From assembly GCA_946406115.1 (NCBI GenBank), contig OX291545.1, positions 25,539,153-25,603,152 of the forward strand: 64,000 nt of DNA, read 5' to 3'. A model generated the notes under the pieces. The model saw nothing but the letters and a program-made list of their open reading frames with translations, did no database searches and had not been told where the DNA came from. The position numbers and the translations under genes were made by a program. The stretch is from Apoda limacodes. Lineage: Eukaryota > Arthropoda > Insecta > Lepidoptera > Limacodidae. The first letter of the stretch is position 1. Every line of letters begins with the position of its first letter. Positions 11,201 through 22,672 of the stretch are shown here, piece after piece.

Positions 11201-14200
11201 CTCAGTGTTAAGTTTTATTTTCAGTATTTAGTCGAATAATGATGTTCCCTATGTTTATTGTCGCCACTGTGCACACTTGACTATATTTATATTATTTTAG
11301 AAATATCGCTACAAATAACATTAAATCTTGATATTTATAGCAGGGTATAATCATGAAGTAATCTTTGATAAAACTCCCTTTTTAGAAGTATAAAATATAT
11401 ATAAATACTAAGAGTACTGCTGCCATCTCAAGGCAGGTGCAACTGGATACTAGCTTAGACCGTCTGATTCGGTAACTGAGAGAATTTTCGACTGTTGAGA
11501 GCTGAGAGAATTTGCCCTCTCTGTGTGTGTTCTATGGCTGGCATAATATGTGTTCAAAAAAATTTTAGTAGGCATACTATAAAATCCAACGCATTTCAAA
11601 TCATGCCTTCCGAGGGCAGTGAAGCTGCAAAATTTCATACAAAAAGTAACACTTTTACACCCTAAACCTTGCCCGATTTTTAAGTGAAAACCCTTTTACA
11701 CCCTAAACCTTGCCCGATTTTTAAGATTTTTGTAATAGAAAAGGCGGTGGGGTGGGGACCTCCGTCGTTGTTACTCCCGGTAATAATATTTGGCTGATGA
11801 AGTAATAAACTAATTAGCTTTTGTGTGTACGATATAATAATCTTTGAAATTATAAAAAAAAAAATATGTGTCTTTAGCCGCATCCAGACACTTTACCTGG
11901 TGGCGGTCTTATTGCTTTCGTACATCCCCGGCGCAGCAACTCAGCCGCCACAGCATATTTTAATGGTTAACTTTTAAAATATTGATTGATTTATTCTATG
12001 AGTATGAGTACTTCTAACATTATTTTTGCTGGATTATATTTCATATATACACACCTTTACTTCCAGTGACTGTTGGCACATTTCTTGGGCGTGATCTGAT
12101 GTCAAAAATAATTGGTCTCTGAATCCACGGGATGAAGAAGTGAGTGCCTTCACCGACGACTAAATTTTTAACACCAGCGAATCTATCGAAGATAACAGCT
12201 CTGTTACCGCCATCAACTGAAATCAGCAATATTTTTTTGGATTAGGCTGGTACACCTATAGAAAACATTATTGCATCTGGAATTTAGAGCTAGTAGTACC
12301 ATCAAGGATGAGGTGATGTGTTTTATATCTAGAGCCATTTTAAAGACTGTTTAACCTTGTCACATATTTTTTTAACATATTTTTTTGCGTTTGTAAAGTA
12401 CGTAAATGGTGGTAGGTAAGGAACACTCGGTGCGTGAGTCCAACTCGCACTTGGCCGGTTTTTTTTCTAGGAATCGAATTGAAAACTAGAAACCACCCGC
12501 CAACAATTCCAAATAAGGAATAAGGTTAACCATCAAAGAAATTTTCAGAAAAAAGAACCATGATAAATGGGTCCAAACATAAATAGATCATACCATAATC
12601 ATCTTAGATTTGCCGATAACATTATCCCAATTGAAGAGGACCCCATATGTAAGAACTCATACTGAGACCTGGCTGGGAAAGGTAAGGAGGCAGGGTTAGA
12701 ACTGAACTAGAACAAAACAAAATAAGCAACACACTCAAATGAGGTGGAGATGACAGAAGAAATTTGGAAAATAGAATATTTGAATGATTATGTTACCTAG
12801 ATAGAAAAGGAAATCAAAAAAAGGGTATGGCTATATGAGAATATAGCTGAACAAAATATTGGGAATTGCAAGAAATTAAGAAAAGCACGGGCTGTGATAA
12901 GGAGAACATATAATTCACATGCATAACTTAGGGTTGTGCAATATGGTCCCTTAAAAGAAATCAAATAGAAAAACTGGCAGGGAACCAAAGAGCTATGGAG
13001 AGAGAGGAGCTTGCTAGGAATAAAATAAGTGGTTTTAAAATCAGAGCTAAGGTTAAAAAGGATAACAGGAAGTGGAGATGTTATTTTTGTCAAATAAAAA
13101 GATAACTGTTGTTGAACAAGACGTTCAAGAACCTTTGATAGGAAGATATTAGAAGATTTTTTTATTACATCTTAGTGTGTCCAGCCCATCTCCACTTCCT
13201 GTTATCCTTTTGGGGGTGGGAGGGTCCTTGCTTTGCTTATTTTTGATGACATGGGGGAGGGGAGGGTCTAGATGGTGATTACGTCAGCATTTAATGGTTG
13301 AAAAAAAAGTTACCCATTTATTGAAAATTATGGTTTTTTAACATAATTAACCCCTACGAGTAATAATGCAAGGAAAATTGTGATTTTTGTCAAAATAATG
13401 TTAATTATAAAAAAAAGTTTTCTTAATTTTACCAAAAATCCGGTAGTATTACAAAAAAAAAATATATTACTAATATGAAGTATTTTAGTTGACAAATAAA
13501 ACTATTTTTTTTTTAATTTTGTATGATGAATATTAAAGGAGATATGACATGGCAAAAATGGTTGTTAAACAAAAAATGAAGAGACTGGATCGTTCTGGCG
13601 TAAATATCTAGAAAAATGTTACATCCACAAAAAAAATGATTACTATTATTTTGCAAGCAGACGAAATTGGGAAAATTTTGAGACCAACCAGAACCGTTAA
13701 AAATAAGCAGAAAAAATTTATGGGCAAAATAAACGGTTTTTCAAATTTTTTTCAGGCCAATTTTTTAGCCCCATATGGACTGAGGCGCTTGAAAAAAAAA
13801 ATACTTTAACGAAAAGTCAGAACACATGTTCCTAAATATGTCCAGTAATTTTTAGCTCTATCAAATAATTATTTTTTATGTTTTGGGCTGACAAAATTGG
13901 GTCAAATCTTGTTTTTTGTAAGACTTTTTAGTTTTTGGCCAGTAGCGTGAAATTTATTTCCTCAAAGCAGCCAAATTTTGTAGCCTTTATTCCGAGTTAT
14001 TTGTACTTGAATTTTTTGTTTATTTTTCATTTGTAAGGGGATTTGGCCGTTCAAAATAGCATAGTTTATGTTTATAACGATCTATGTTTTTCTTTCAGGT
14101 GAAATTTAAAAAAATGGTCAATCCAATTGAAATTTGGCATCAACTGACATTTCAGCGATAAACTTAGCTTTAAAATGGTTCTTGTAGATCTCGTTATTAT

Positions 14201-17200
14201 TAGCCAAAAAAAAGTTAGGGCCAGAGTTCAGAATAATTAGCTATTTTTTATGCTTCCATTGAACATTTAAAAAAGGAATTTTATTAACGTTTTTGCATTT
14301 TTTGAAATATATATAACTATATATATATATATATATATATAGTTTTTTCTTTTTACGACAAATATTATTCGGTTGTTATAATTTTTCGGTATTTTTGTTT
14401 TAAAAAACTGTATTTTTTATTATTCTGGGGGTAGTTTTAACCCCCTATTGTTAGCCCTTATATCTCAATTTTGGTGCATAATCAAAACAAGCATTTTCAT
14501 CTTAATTATTCTGAAAAAATGGCATTTATTTGATAATCTTAGCTTTACTTCCAGAATCTTTTCCCTAGACGTTCATAAGTCGAGTGGGCCAGACGGTATA
14601 CCAACAGTGGTGCTTAAGCAGTGTGCTCCTGAGTTATGTCCTGTACTCACGCGCCTCTTCGCGCTTTCATACCATACTAGGCAATTTCCGTCTTCATGGA
14701 AGACTGCGAATGTGCACCCGGTGCCCAAAAAGGGCGATAGATCAGATCCATCGAATTACAGGCCTATCGCTATTACCACTCTCCTCTCCAAGGTGATGAA
14801 GCGTGTGATCAACACACAGCTTTTGAGATACCTAGAAAAACACGACCTGATCAGTAACCGTCAATATGGCTTTCGCCAGGGTCGCTCAACTGGTGACCTT
14901 CTAGTGTATCTCACACACCGATGGGCACTAGCCATTGAGAGTCAGGGGGAGGCATTGGCATGTAGCCTAGACATAGCGAAGGCGTTCGATCGGGTCTGGC
15001 ACCGGGGTCTTCTATCGAAGTTGCCATCTTACGGAGTGCCCGAGGGTTTGTGCAAATGGGTGGCTAGCTTTTTGTCTGGCAGACGCATACGAGCCGTAGT
15101 TGACGGTAGTTGCTCTGATAGCATGGACATTAATGCTGGTGTCCCGCAAGGCTCTGTGCTGTCTCCTACGCTGTTTCTACTGCACATCAATGATATGTTG
15201 GAGATCAACAACATCCATTGCTATGCAGATGACAGTACTGGAGACGCTTATTACACGGGCCGTGCAAGCATCCCTCGTTCTGTTGTGGAGGAAAAACGTG
15301 AAGAACTTGTGTCTCAAATCGAGATCGGTCTGTCCAAGGTCTCTGACTGGGGACAGGAAAACTTGGTCCGATTCAACCCTTCAAAGACACAAGTCTGCGC
15401 GTTCACCGCTAAGAAAACCCCATTCACTGTAGTCCCACAATTCCAGAACACTCCCCTCTCCATGTCCAAGAGCATTGGTATCCTTGGTGTTTACATCTCC
15501 AGCGATGTTCAGTTCCGAGATCACTTGCTGGACAAGGTAAAGCTGGCGTCCAAAAAACTTGGTGTACTCAACAGAGCGAAGCAGTATTTCACGTCGGGGC
15601 AAAGGTTGCTGCTTTACAAGTCGCAAGTCCGGCCCCATATGGAGTACTGCTGCCATCTCTGGGCGGGTGCACCCGGATACCAGCTTGGCCCTTTTGACTT
15701 GGTTCAACGACGGGTTGTGAGAATTGTCGACGATCCCAAACTCACTGGCGGTATCGAGCCCCTAAGTCTGAGGAGAGACTTTGCCTCCCTGTGTGTGTTC
15801 TACCGCTTGTACAATGGGTTGTGTTCTGAGGAATTGTTCGAAATGATGCCCACGGCTACTTTCTACCATCGCACCGCTCGCCATCCAGGGAATTCATTCT
15901 TACACTTTAGAACCGAAATGATCGCGTACAGTGCGGTTTCAGAGACACTTCCTCCCGCGAACGCTTAGGTTGTGGAATGAGCTTCCTGCCAAGGTTTTCT
16001 CTAAGGACTACAGTATGGGGTTCTTCAAAAAAGAAGTTATTAGATTTCTGAAGGGTCGGCAACGCGCGAGTGATGCCCTTGGTGTTTGCAAGCGTCCATA
16101 GGCTTCGGTGACCGCTTACCATCAGGCGGACCGTAGGCTTGTTTGCCACCTTAGTGGTATTAAAAAAAAAAAACGTTTTTACTGTTTTAAGGATGATTCA
16201 GAAATTTCTGACATTAAAATCGTAATCAGTGATCAAAAAAACCATTTTCATGAAGATTTATACTTGTACCTATGCAAGTTTATACATATATTTATATTTT
16301 TTCAATTTTTGATACACCGTGTTTTAATATAAATCAGTTTTAAGTTCAGAGTATGTGTGTTCGCCCTGTAATGTTAAATGTAAACTTGTGTGTGTAAATC
16401 TCAATATGAACCGGATTTATATTTTGTTCCTTTACTACACACATTGTAACTAATACAATCGAAGTTTTATTGGAGTTGCTTGCGTGTGTCATGCTCTCTC
16501 AAAGTCTCTGCAGTGGTGGCATGTGCGTTGGGGCGTTACGTTCCCTTAAACAACCAGATAATCAACCAGAGCGAAGCGATGGCTGATTCATGTGTCATAC
16601 TTGTGAACGGGTGCCGCTGTGGCAACTGGTCTGCTCTTGCAAACTTCTTTGTATTCTTAGTATTCGGTCATCGATGTAGGATTTCAACGGCAACTCCTCA
16701 ATTACTAAACGAATAATACTTGACGTTTTAATGTAGCTTATGTCCTTTTCCAGGACTCAAAACTATCTGCATGCCAAATTTCATCTAGATCGGTACAGTG
16801 GTTTCACCGTGAAAAGGTAACAGACAGATTTACTTTTGCATTAATTATTATTATATTTGATTATGCATGGATAATTTTAAGTATATGTAAATATATATGT
16901 GTACATATGATTGTGCAAAAATATAATTATGATGGCGCTATTGCCACCAGTACTATTAAATATTTAAATAAAATTCAAATTAAATTCTCTTAAATATATT
17001 AATTCCTTCACTCGATAAATGATACTTGACGCTTCACATGGTGCGCCCTCTATGCTACATAAACAAATTTACATGTTTGACTTAGTTTTAAGTAGCTTAC
17101 TTACTTATTTTTTATTACCTATTGTATTGGTACATATTGTATACTCTTTAGCTAATTATTAAAGTATTGTATTACTACTTTAAATGGAACTTCTTGCCAG

Positions 17201-18255
17201 CTCTTTTTGGCAGAAATTAACATTGTGTACATTGTATTGACGATTCAAAAGTGTTCTTAGAAACCTACTTGAATAAAGTTTGATTTGAGTTTGAGTTTCA
17301 TTTAATATTACCCGAGATATTAAATATTTTCCTATTTTGGCCAAAAAATAGTTTGGCCAATTTTTACAGCGTTTTAGTCCAAATCCTCTTAATCATACTT
17401 GTTTACTTCCGGACTTGACACCTTTCTTGACGAATTTCAAAAAATTCAAGTTGATCTGATTTGACTAAAAAATCAAATTGAAAGTGTTTTAAAAAATCTA
17501 CTTGAATAAACAATGTTTGATTGATTACATATCACATACCTAGTATATATAATACCTAGTAATCAGAAGTTTCCTTTGAAATAAGGACTGAGATTTATTT
17601 TGACTGATATGACAACAGATTTGAAATGAATGAAGCTTCCAACTTAAAAAATCACCTAAAGGAACAAAAAATGTGATGAAGTGAGCATAGTGGCGGTTCA
17701 TGATACAAGCTCCATGTTGAAAAAAATGGTTTACATTAGTAAATAACAGTATATTAGTAAGTGTTGTGATAGTTTTTCATTATTAGATAGTAAAACATAA
17801 GTGCAGAGCTTCAAAATTTGTTTTGGTATTAGAATTCCCAAAGGAAACTGAACATTACCAGGTATATAGTAGGTATGTGATATTTAATAAGCTACAAAAC
17901 AGTATAAGCATTATTATGGTAGATTATGTAGTTTTGGAAACAAAGGGCATTTTATCACAGCGGTGAATAAGTAAAAGGGTCAGAAATTTGATAGAAGTGC
18001 TTCAAGTTTGAGTGGGTGTGGGGGTCCTCACAATCAAGAGGTTAAGGTGGTAACTAAATGTTTTCCTCAGCGCCTCATTTGTACACCCCAACCTTTAAGG
18101 TTTATTTATCTATCAAGAGTTATGGATTTTAATGGGGGCTGAATTTTGATACTATAGAAAATCTTACCGTTGTATAGAGCTGAATTGACTACTCCACCGA
18201 CCAGAGCTACACCAAGCCCCACTTGCCCAAGGCGATTGAAAAGTTGTGCAGCCAT
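8270..18255 (-). CDS. Phb1: Prohibitin-1, mitochondrial inner-membrane scaffold
   Basis: Four coding exons on the - strand: 18255-18168, 12216-12055, 11055-10874 and 8662-8270 (stop TAA). All introns have GT/AG ends, the phases fit, and the total is 825 nt, 274 aa, against 272 aa for the human protein. Exon 1 encodes [10 protein letters not shown] and a hydrophobic stretch at about residues 9-28 that anchors the protein in the inner membrane. The prohibitin/SPFH domain follows ([53 protein letters not shown]). The last exon holds the coiled coil ([30 protein letters not shown]). Prohibitin-1 and -2 form ring complexes that stabilise respiratory proteins and AAA protease function. An acceptor CAG one base before the ATG shows that a 5' UTR exon lies upstream. 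Its donor could be GTAAGT at 18537, or one near 18410. The first coding intron carries antisense retroelements. No breaks seen. Confidence 0.96.
9160..9205 (+). repeat. Fragment of the 'AAGTGCGAGTCGG' repeat
   Basis: AGGCTAAGTGCGAGTCGGTC followed by GGGTTGCGCATC matches the left end of the longer copy at 27541-27990. Confidence 0.5.
9947..9962. repeat. Perfect 16 bp palindrome
   Basis: TTTGACAGCTGTCAAA is fully self-complementary, with an E-box-like CAGCTG centre. It lies in an intron, and no partner site was seen. Confidence 0.5.
10726..10800 (+). repeat. tRNA-like sequence (tRNA-derived SINE head or tRNA pseudogene)
   Basis: A D-arm-like GCTC-AATGGGCA-GAGC, an anticodon-arm-like CTTAC-ATGGACT-GTAAG (loop reading GGA) and a T-arm with GGTTCGAGTCC follow in the right order and spacing for a tRNA. 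The acceptor stem does not pair well, so it is unlikely to be a working tRNA gene. Confidence 0.5.
11412..11545 (+). mobile_element. Degraded CR1/Jockey reverse transcriptase fragment
   Basis: GAGTACTGCTGCCATCTC, GGCAGGTGCAACTGGATAC and CTCTGTGTGTGTTCTATGG match the [13 protein letters not shown] and SLCVFY parts of the large copy (about 15640-15800), with deletions and stops. Lies in the second coding intron of prohibitin. Confidence 0.65.
11652..11725. repeat. Exact 33 bp direct duplication
   Basis: A 33 bp block beginning CTTTTACACCCTAAACC and ending GATTTTTAAG is present at 11652-11684 and, identically, at 11693-11725, with an 8 bp spacer. Confidence 0.8.
12424..12470 (-). repeat. Inverted fragment of the 'AAGTGCGAGTCGG' repeat
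   Basis: CCAACTCGCACTTGGCCGGT followed by a T run is the reverse complement of the left end of the element at 27541. Confidence 0.55.
12595..13110 (+). pseudogene. RTE-type reverse transcriptase remnant
   Basis: Translated with stops, the stretch keeps the order of an RTE-clade polymerase: [15 protein letters not shown] (the FADD motif decayed to FADN), GLELN-stop-NKTK, then EKEIKKR and KDNRKWRC, the start of the conserved KWRWAGH block. Several stops and shifts mean it is dead. It sits sense to the + strand inside the first coding intron of prohibitin. Confidence 0.6.
13187..13211 (-). repeat. Inverted 25 bp copy of the RTE KWRWAGH block
   Basis: An exact 25 bp reverse complement of 13056-13080 (core GGATAACAGGAAGTGGAGAT). 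On the - strand it reads on into GGGCTGGACAC, giving [11 protein letters not shown], so it is a second RTE fragment in head-to-head orientation. The rest of 13212-14560 is AT-rich and holds a TA microsatellite at about 14313-14342. Confidence 0.65.
14565..16101 (+). pseudogene. Reverse transcriptase, 5'-truncated with one frameshift
   Basis: A 506-codon open frame (14448-15968) covers the polymerase from the SSGPDGIP block. Visible in order are [21 protein letters not shown], motif A ([13 protein letters not shown]), [20 protein letters not shown], motif C (CYADDS), [10 protein letters not shown] and the thumb-region [13 protein letters not shown]. Codons before about 14565 are host intron. 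Near 15905-15930 the frame shifts: the expected continuation [27 protein letters not shown] and FLKGRQRA is present one frame over and ends at a TAG at 16099-16101. The N-terminal endonuclease is missing, so the copy cannot be autonomous. The single frameshift suggests a fairly young insertion. Confidence 0.85.
14565..16171 (+). mobile_element. 5'-truncated CR1/Jockey-type non-LTR retrotransposon
   Basis: The similarity starts abruptly inside the reverse transcriptase ([12 protein letters not shown]) and runs through the C-terminal domain, a 3' UTR (GACCGCTTACCATCAGGCGG, CTTGTTTGCCACCTTAGTGG) and a terminal poly(A) at 16160-16171, the usual shape of target-primed insertion. It is antisense to prohibitin, within its first coding intron. 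No target-site duplication could be fixed. Its 3' UTR recurs at 5969, 22446, 27015, 49386 and 58793. Confidence 0.85.
16660..16860 (-). repeat. Inverted copy of the interspersed repeat
   Basis: GGACTCAAAACTATCTGCAT, AAATTTCATCTAGATCGGTA and CAGTGGTTTCACCGTGAAAA then AGGTAACAGACAGA form the typical opposite-strand version of the repeat at 4169-4588. Confidence 0.5.
17183..17297 (+). mobile_element. 3' end of a second non-LTR retrotransposon family
   Basis: GACGATTCAAAAGTGTTCTT and CCTACTTGAATAAAGTTTGA followed by a short GATTTGAGTTTGAG repeat tail resemble 3' ends of lepidopteran non-LTR elements. A shorter relative lies at 17490-17528 (TCTACTTGAATAAACAATG). Confidence 0.45.
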
Positions 18256-19599
18256 TCTGAAAATAAATAATACACAATAATGTGTGATATTGAATCAGCC
18301 AAACTATATGTAGCTACATATCTAAAATTACATTATTGTATAAACAAATTGTGAATTAGTATATTATTGTATCACTAAACTGTTATCAGGTATATTACAT
18401 ACTAGAAACTTACATAATTAGAGTTAGCGCTCTAAAATACGAGATGTTAGGTCAAAAATCTAACCTTAAAACCGATTTTTCAATAAAAGTTAACGTAGTC
18501 AACCATATATATGCAAAATCAATACACAAATACTTACTTTCAAATTTTATATGTAATTTAAAATCTTTTTTTATGGTGATAAGCGACGAAAATTACAGAA
18601 ATGATACAATTTCTCATTTACTCGCTTAAATATTTTTTTATGTATTGCCATATATAAAAATTGTGATAAGTGTGATCAGGTTAAAATTATCAATCCTGCT
18701 AGTCTGCAGGGCAAAATTCAAAGATAAAGTAATGTAGATGGATTGCATTTTGCATGATCCCAGTAACTATTATATTTCTTTTGTAAAACATAGGAGTTAC
18801 CATAGGACAGAAAGTGACAAAAACGTTCCGTCTAGTGGGTCGAACCAAGTAGAATGTCACCACTATGCAAACTAACGCATAGTTTAGCTCAGTAATTGTC
18901 ATTAATGCTAATCGCTTAGCACTAAGCTGCCTAGTGACAAGTGAGAAGTAATCGCTTACACGTTGGTATTAGCAAAAAGATATTAGTGACCAAACATCCC
19001 ATCGAAATGGAACACCGTGTCGTCTTATTTTGCACAGTGTGTTCAAATATTATTGTGCCAACGAAAGAGAAGCATTAAAATAAATATACAACCGATTTTT
19101 GGTTCCACAAACATTCGTGACTTTTAAATTCCTGTATGAATTTTATATTTGTTTCGGAATTCCATACTTCCGCCGCCATAAAAATAAAAAAATATTTTGA
19201 AAATATAAATTAATAAGTTTTAATAAACCCAATTATGTAGTAAACAACTATACACGTATATGCACGTTTCACGTTTCAACTTGTCACTACTTAACTGTTT
19301 ACAAGTGCTTAGTGATTGAATTGAGGTGGGGTAGTCGGCTTGCTGCATATTAAAAAGGATCGACTTCTATTCTCCTGCACTGGCACTCAGTATGTTTACA
19401 CGAAAGGTATGAGTGTAAGTGACAAGTGCTAAGCACTAGTAGCTAATCTAGTGTAAACTACGCATAAGTATTAGGGCTCGTGCAGTGTGTCGGCGATGTC
19501 GCTCGATTTCGGTCGCACCGACTTACAGCGATTTCCTAACGCTCAATGCAGCGTTAAAACGACTGACGACCAATACTCGCGCGACTTATAGCGATCAGT

Positions 19600-19720
19600 C
19601 GTCACAGGCTTTTTTAACCCATTTCAAAAAAGGAGGAGGTTCTCAATTCGACTGTATATATTTTTTTATGGATGTTCAGCCATAACTTTTTTGTTTATGA
19701 ACCGATTTACGTGATATTTT
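19600..19720 (+). repeat. 'CGACTT-AAAAAAGGAGG' interspersed repeat
   Basis: AACCCATTTCAAAAAAGGAG, GAGGTTCTCAATTCGACTGT and a T-rich stretch match relatives at 41968-42170 and 42413-42560, which begin ACCGACTTAAAAAAAGGAGG or similar. Common type in lepidopteran genomes, no ORF. Confidence 0.5.
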
Positions 19721-20027
19721 TTTTATTATAATTAAATTTATAATAGACACGGCCTCCTGTAGTAAGACAATATATTTTTTCTAAATTTCAGGCAAAAGTA
19801 AATAAATAAATGTATATTACTCGTAATTAGCTTTTTCTGCGGCTTATGAGTGATTTCACATTTTGGAACACGTTTTCACTAACTCGCCTTCGTATATCTC
19901 TGGTGGCATTGAATTGTGCTATCGATTTTAAACAAACTTTCCGATAAGCAACACAACTCCCTTAAACTTTTCAATGAGCTTAAATTTAGTAACGTTTGTT
20001 AATTGTACTGCAAATGAATGTAGATGC

Positions 20028-20140
20028 CGGACAGACGATACGAGCCGTAGTTGATGGTAGTTGCTCTGATAGCATGCACATTAATGCTGGTGTCTCGCAA
20101 GGCTCTGTGCTCCTACGCCGTTTCTCCTGCATATCAATCC
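20028..20140 (+). mobile_element. Scrap of CR1/Jockey reverse transcriptase
   Basis: Near-identical to 15080-15190 of the large copy (CGAGCCGTAGTTGATGGTAG, GCACATTAATGCTGGTGTCT, CGCAAGGCTCTGTGCT), the [15 protein letters not shown] block, with a small deletion. About 110 bp remain. Confidence 0.75.
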
Positions 20141-20309
20141 AATTGTGTTTTTAAACCATCCAGGATCTCATTGAAATATTCTGACAAAATTTTACCCCAA
20201 TTGTTCCAGCCGTTTAGGAGGAGTTAGGTAACAAACACATGTACAGAAGAATTTTAAGAAAAAAAAAAACGGACTCACACTTGACCGTTTTCAAGTAGCC
20301 TTAATACTT

Positions 20310-20415
20310 TTCCGGGATTCGGAATGGAGAATGCATCCGTACAGTGGTTAAAGCATGAAGAGGTAACAGACAGACAGACAGAGTTACTTTCCGCATTTAT
20401 AATATTAGTATGGAG
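20310..20415 (-). repeat. Interspersed repeat end
   Basis: CGTACAGTGGTTAAAGCATG, AGGTAACAGACAGACAGACA and GCATTTATAATATTAGTATG match the opposite-strand end of the repeat at 4169. Confidence 0.5.
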
Positions 20416-22247
20416 CAATGGATAGTATTATGTTTTCTCTAGTATGTACTATGTTCAAAATCATAGACATATGTGTCAGTATTCTCTACTACTAATTTAT
20501 TTAAAAAAAACTTAGCATTGACATTGAATAAGATAATGATAGTAGATTGTTGCATCGAGCGCAAAGTGCATTAATTACTCACTTTAGCCAGGTGCGTAAT
20601 CTATTTTTCTTTCAACTGCCAATCTACCTACCGTGATAAAATATCCCTACTCAAAATAAAAACTCATATAATGAAAATTATATTAATGGCCGGTATATAT
20701 ACATTGTTTAGGGCAAGCATTTAGAGAAACCATGCCGGGTAGTTAGAATAACTTCATACATGTCCCAAGTAATTATTCTACTTAGCCGGTAATGTACTTC
20801 TATTGAACAATTGCACTAAACAGTTTTTATACCTGTCATAATGTCTCAACGTTTAGATTATTTACTTAAAACTTACATTTGTTGCTAAATATTTATTGTC
20901 AGATGCTCCATTCAAAAATGTTTCTATATCCTGAGCTGTAAACACTTTCGACTTTTTGCTTAAGTTAATTTAGAGTGTTCTTTTATATCCACGTTGTGCT
21001 TGGTATTAACTGTGTTTTTTAACATTGAATATATGAACCACAATGAAAATGGTCTCATTTCTTTTTAAATCTCACTGAAAACCGTTAAAACATACTTTCG
21101 GACAGTGATTTAAACACGTCTTTCGTTTCTCCACTCAATAAAATGTTCATAAGCTTTTAAATATTTATCCCGCGACTTTTGCGGCAAAAGGTTATCAACA
21201 ATTTCATCTGCAGCTGTTTTTATACTTTATGGAGTTGAATTTTTATCGCTATCGCTGTCATTTTCCATTTTCTTAAACTTTTTTTGCTAAATATGAAGTA
21301 TCAAAGTTTTACAATGGTACAAAATGCGCGCCATTTGTTTTTTTTACCAAGTCGGTTCTTTTCAGTTGATTTTTATTGACAGCCAGTATATTTTGATCTA
21401 ATGCATACATTTTATATTAAACTTAATGGGAGACACACAGAACTGGGAGACATTAAACCTCTCTGGTAATTTATATCTAAATAAAAAATAAAAAACAGTG
21501 CATTCATGAAAAACTGTGCAACCATGAGATTTTATTTCTGCACTGTTTTGGTTCTAAGCAAAAAAATACGTACTTGTGATCGGTTTTGTAGTGATTAATG
21601 ATAACATTACTACGTAGTTGAAAGAAAAACTATTTACATCTACTATCTTCTTACTTAGAATTTTATTATTAACATATTTATATTAAACTGTATTAAACGA
21701 TTTCAAATATGACTAATAGGTAAACTGTGTCGTAAGGCAAGGCGATAACACTCGTCCAGTTCGTCGCATTGATTGTTTCTCTATATTATATTATTTATCT
21801 ATCTTTTAGAAAACGAACGTTTCGTATAAACTTCTGTACTCTTAATTTTATTCTACTAATAAAATAAAGAACTCAAAATCAACTAAGATAAAATAGGTAA
21901 TAAATAGTCAGAAACAAATGAAATAAAACTAGTTTCTTATTCTTAAAAATGTTAAGGCGTTTATTTCATTTATCTGAAGGTAAACTTCGAATAAAACTAC
22001 AAAAATATATAGTTGATGAAAAACACACTTACTTTTATTTAACACTGCTGGGCAAAACTAATATAAGATACCTGCATACCTGTATCAGATAAACTAACTT
22101 ATTTCTCAGACAATGTTTGTCGTTATTTTAATTTGGGAAAAAGTCAAAATTAGTGCCTAGAGACAAGGTCCTCTTAATTTTTGAGATTTCTCTATTTCCA
22201 TGTCAAGTTCTTGCTCAAAAGTCATTTTACACCTTGTACCAAGAAGG

Positions 22248-22440
22248 AAACTCCCATCAATTTAGTTTTTGTTTCTGTGACGGCTCCAGTATATATAGAT
22301 AATATATACCCTATACAATACAATACAAAGAGTCTATATTTAGATGATGCAATTGTAAGAATCTTAAAAACGTCTAATATAATGCAACCCTGTTTGTACT
22401 GGAGCCGTGACAGAAACAAAGACTAAATTGATGGGAGTTT
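22248..22440. repeat. Inverted repeat with 44 bp arms (MITE-like)
   Basis: The arm at 22248-22291, starting AAACTCCCATCAATTTAG and ending GGCTCCAGTA, is the reverse complement of 22397-22440 with two mismatches in 44. The 105 bp interior is AT-rich. It abuts a CR1 3' end at 22446. The two ORFs seen here on opposite strands are by-products of the symmetry. Confidence 0.8.
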
Positions 22441-22445
22441 CTTAC

Positions 22446-22672
22446 CTAAACGGTCACGTACATTGCTGTTTCAGAGAAACTCACTCCCGCAAACGCTGAG
22501 ATTGTGGAATGACTCCCTGCTAAGGTTTCCTGTAAGGACTACAGTATGGGGTTCTGCATGAAAGAAGATAAAAGGCCCCTGGTGTTGCAAGTGTCCATAG
22601 GCTGCAGTGACCGCTTACCATCAGGCGGACCGCAAGCTTGTTTGCCACCTTAGTGGTATTAAAGAAACTTAA
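22446..22672 (+). mobile_element. CR1/Jockey-type 3' end copy
   Basis: Matches 15930-16165 of the large copy (TTGTGGAATGACTCCCTGCT, AGGACTACAGTATGGGGTTC, GACCGCTTACCATCAGGCGG, CTTGTTTGCCACCTTAGTGG) with a deletion in the FLKGRQR region. Lacks a long poly(A). Confidence 0.75.

Larger units (their letters stand above)
18260..22247. other. Gene-poor region upstream of prohibitin
   Basis: The prohibitin promoter and 5' UTR exon should lie within the first few hundred bases. Otherwise there are only repeats: a GGAGGAGGTTCTCAATTCGA element at about 19600-19720, a reverse transcriptase scrap at 20028-20140 and a short repeat at 20310-20415. No coding exon was recognised. Confidence 0.55.

Noticed and set aside
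11660..11715. Telomere-like CCCTAAACC words
   Set aside because: Only two copies, inside a 33 bp duplication. Insect telomeres use a different repeat.
12797..13093. A 98-codon ORF on the - strand
   Set aside because: It is the antisense shadow of the RTE remnant.
15029..16149. ORFs overlapping the reverse transcriptase in other frames
   Set aside because: Shadows of the polymerase frame. None shows its own domain.
22181..22426. Two ORFs on opposite strands of equal length
   Set aside because: They arise from the symmetry of the inverted repeat 22248-22440.
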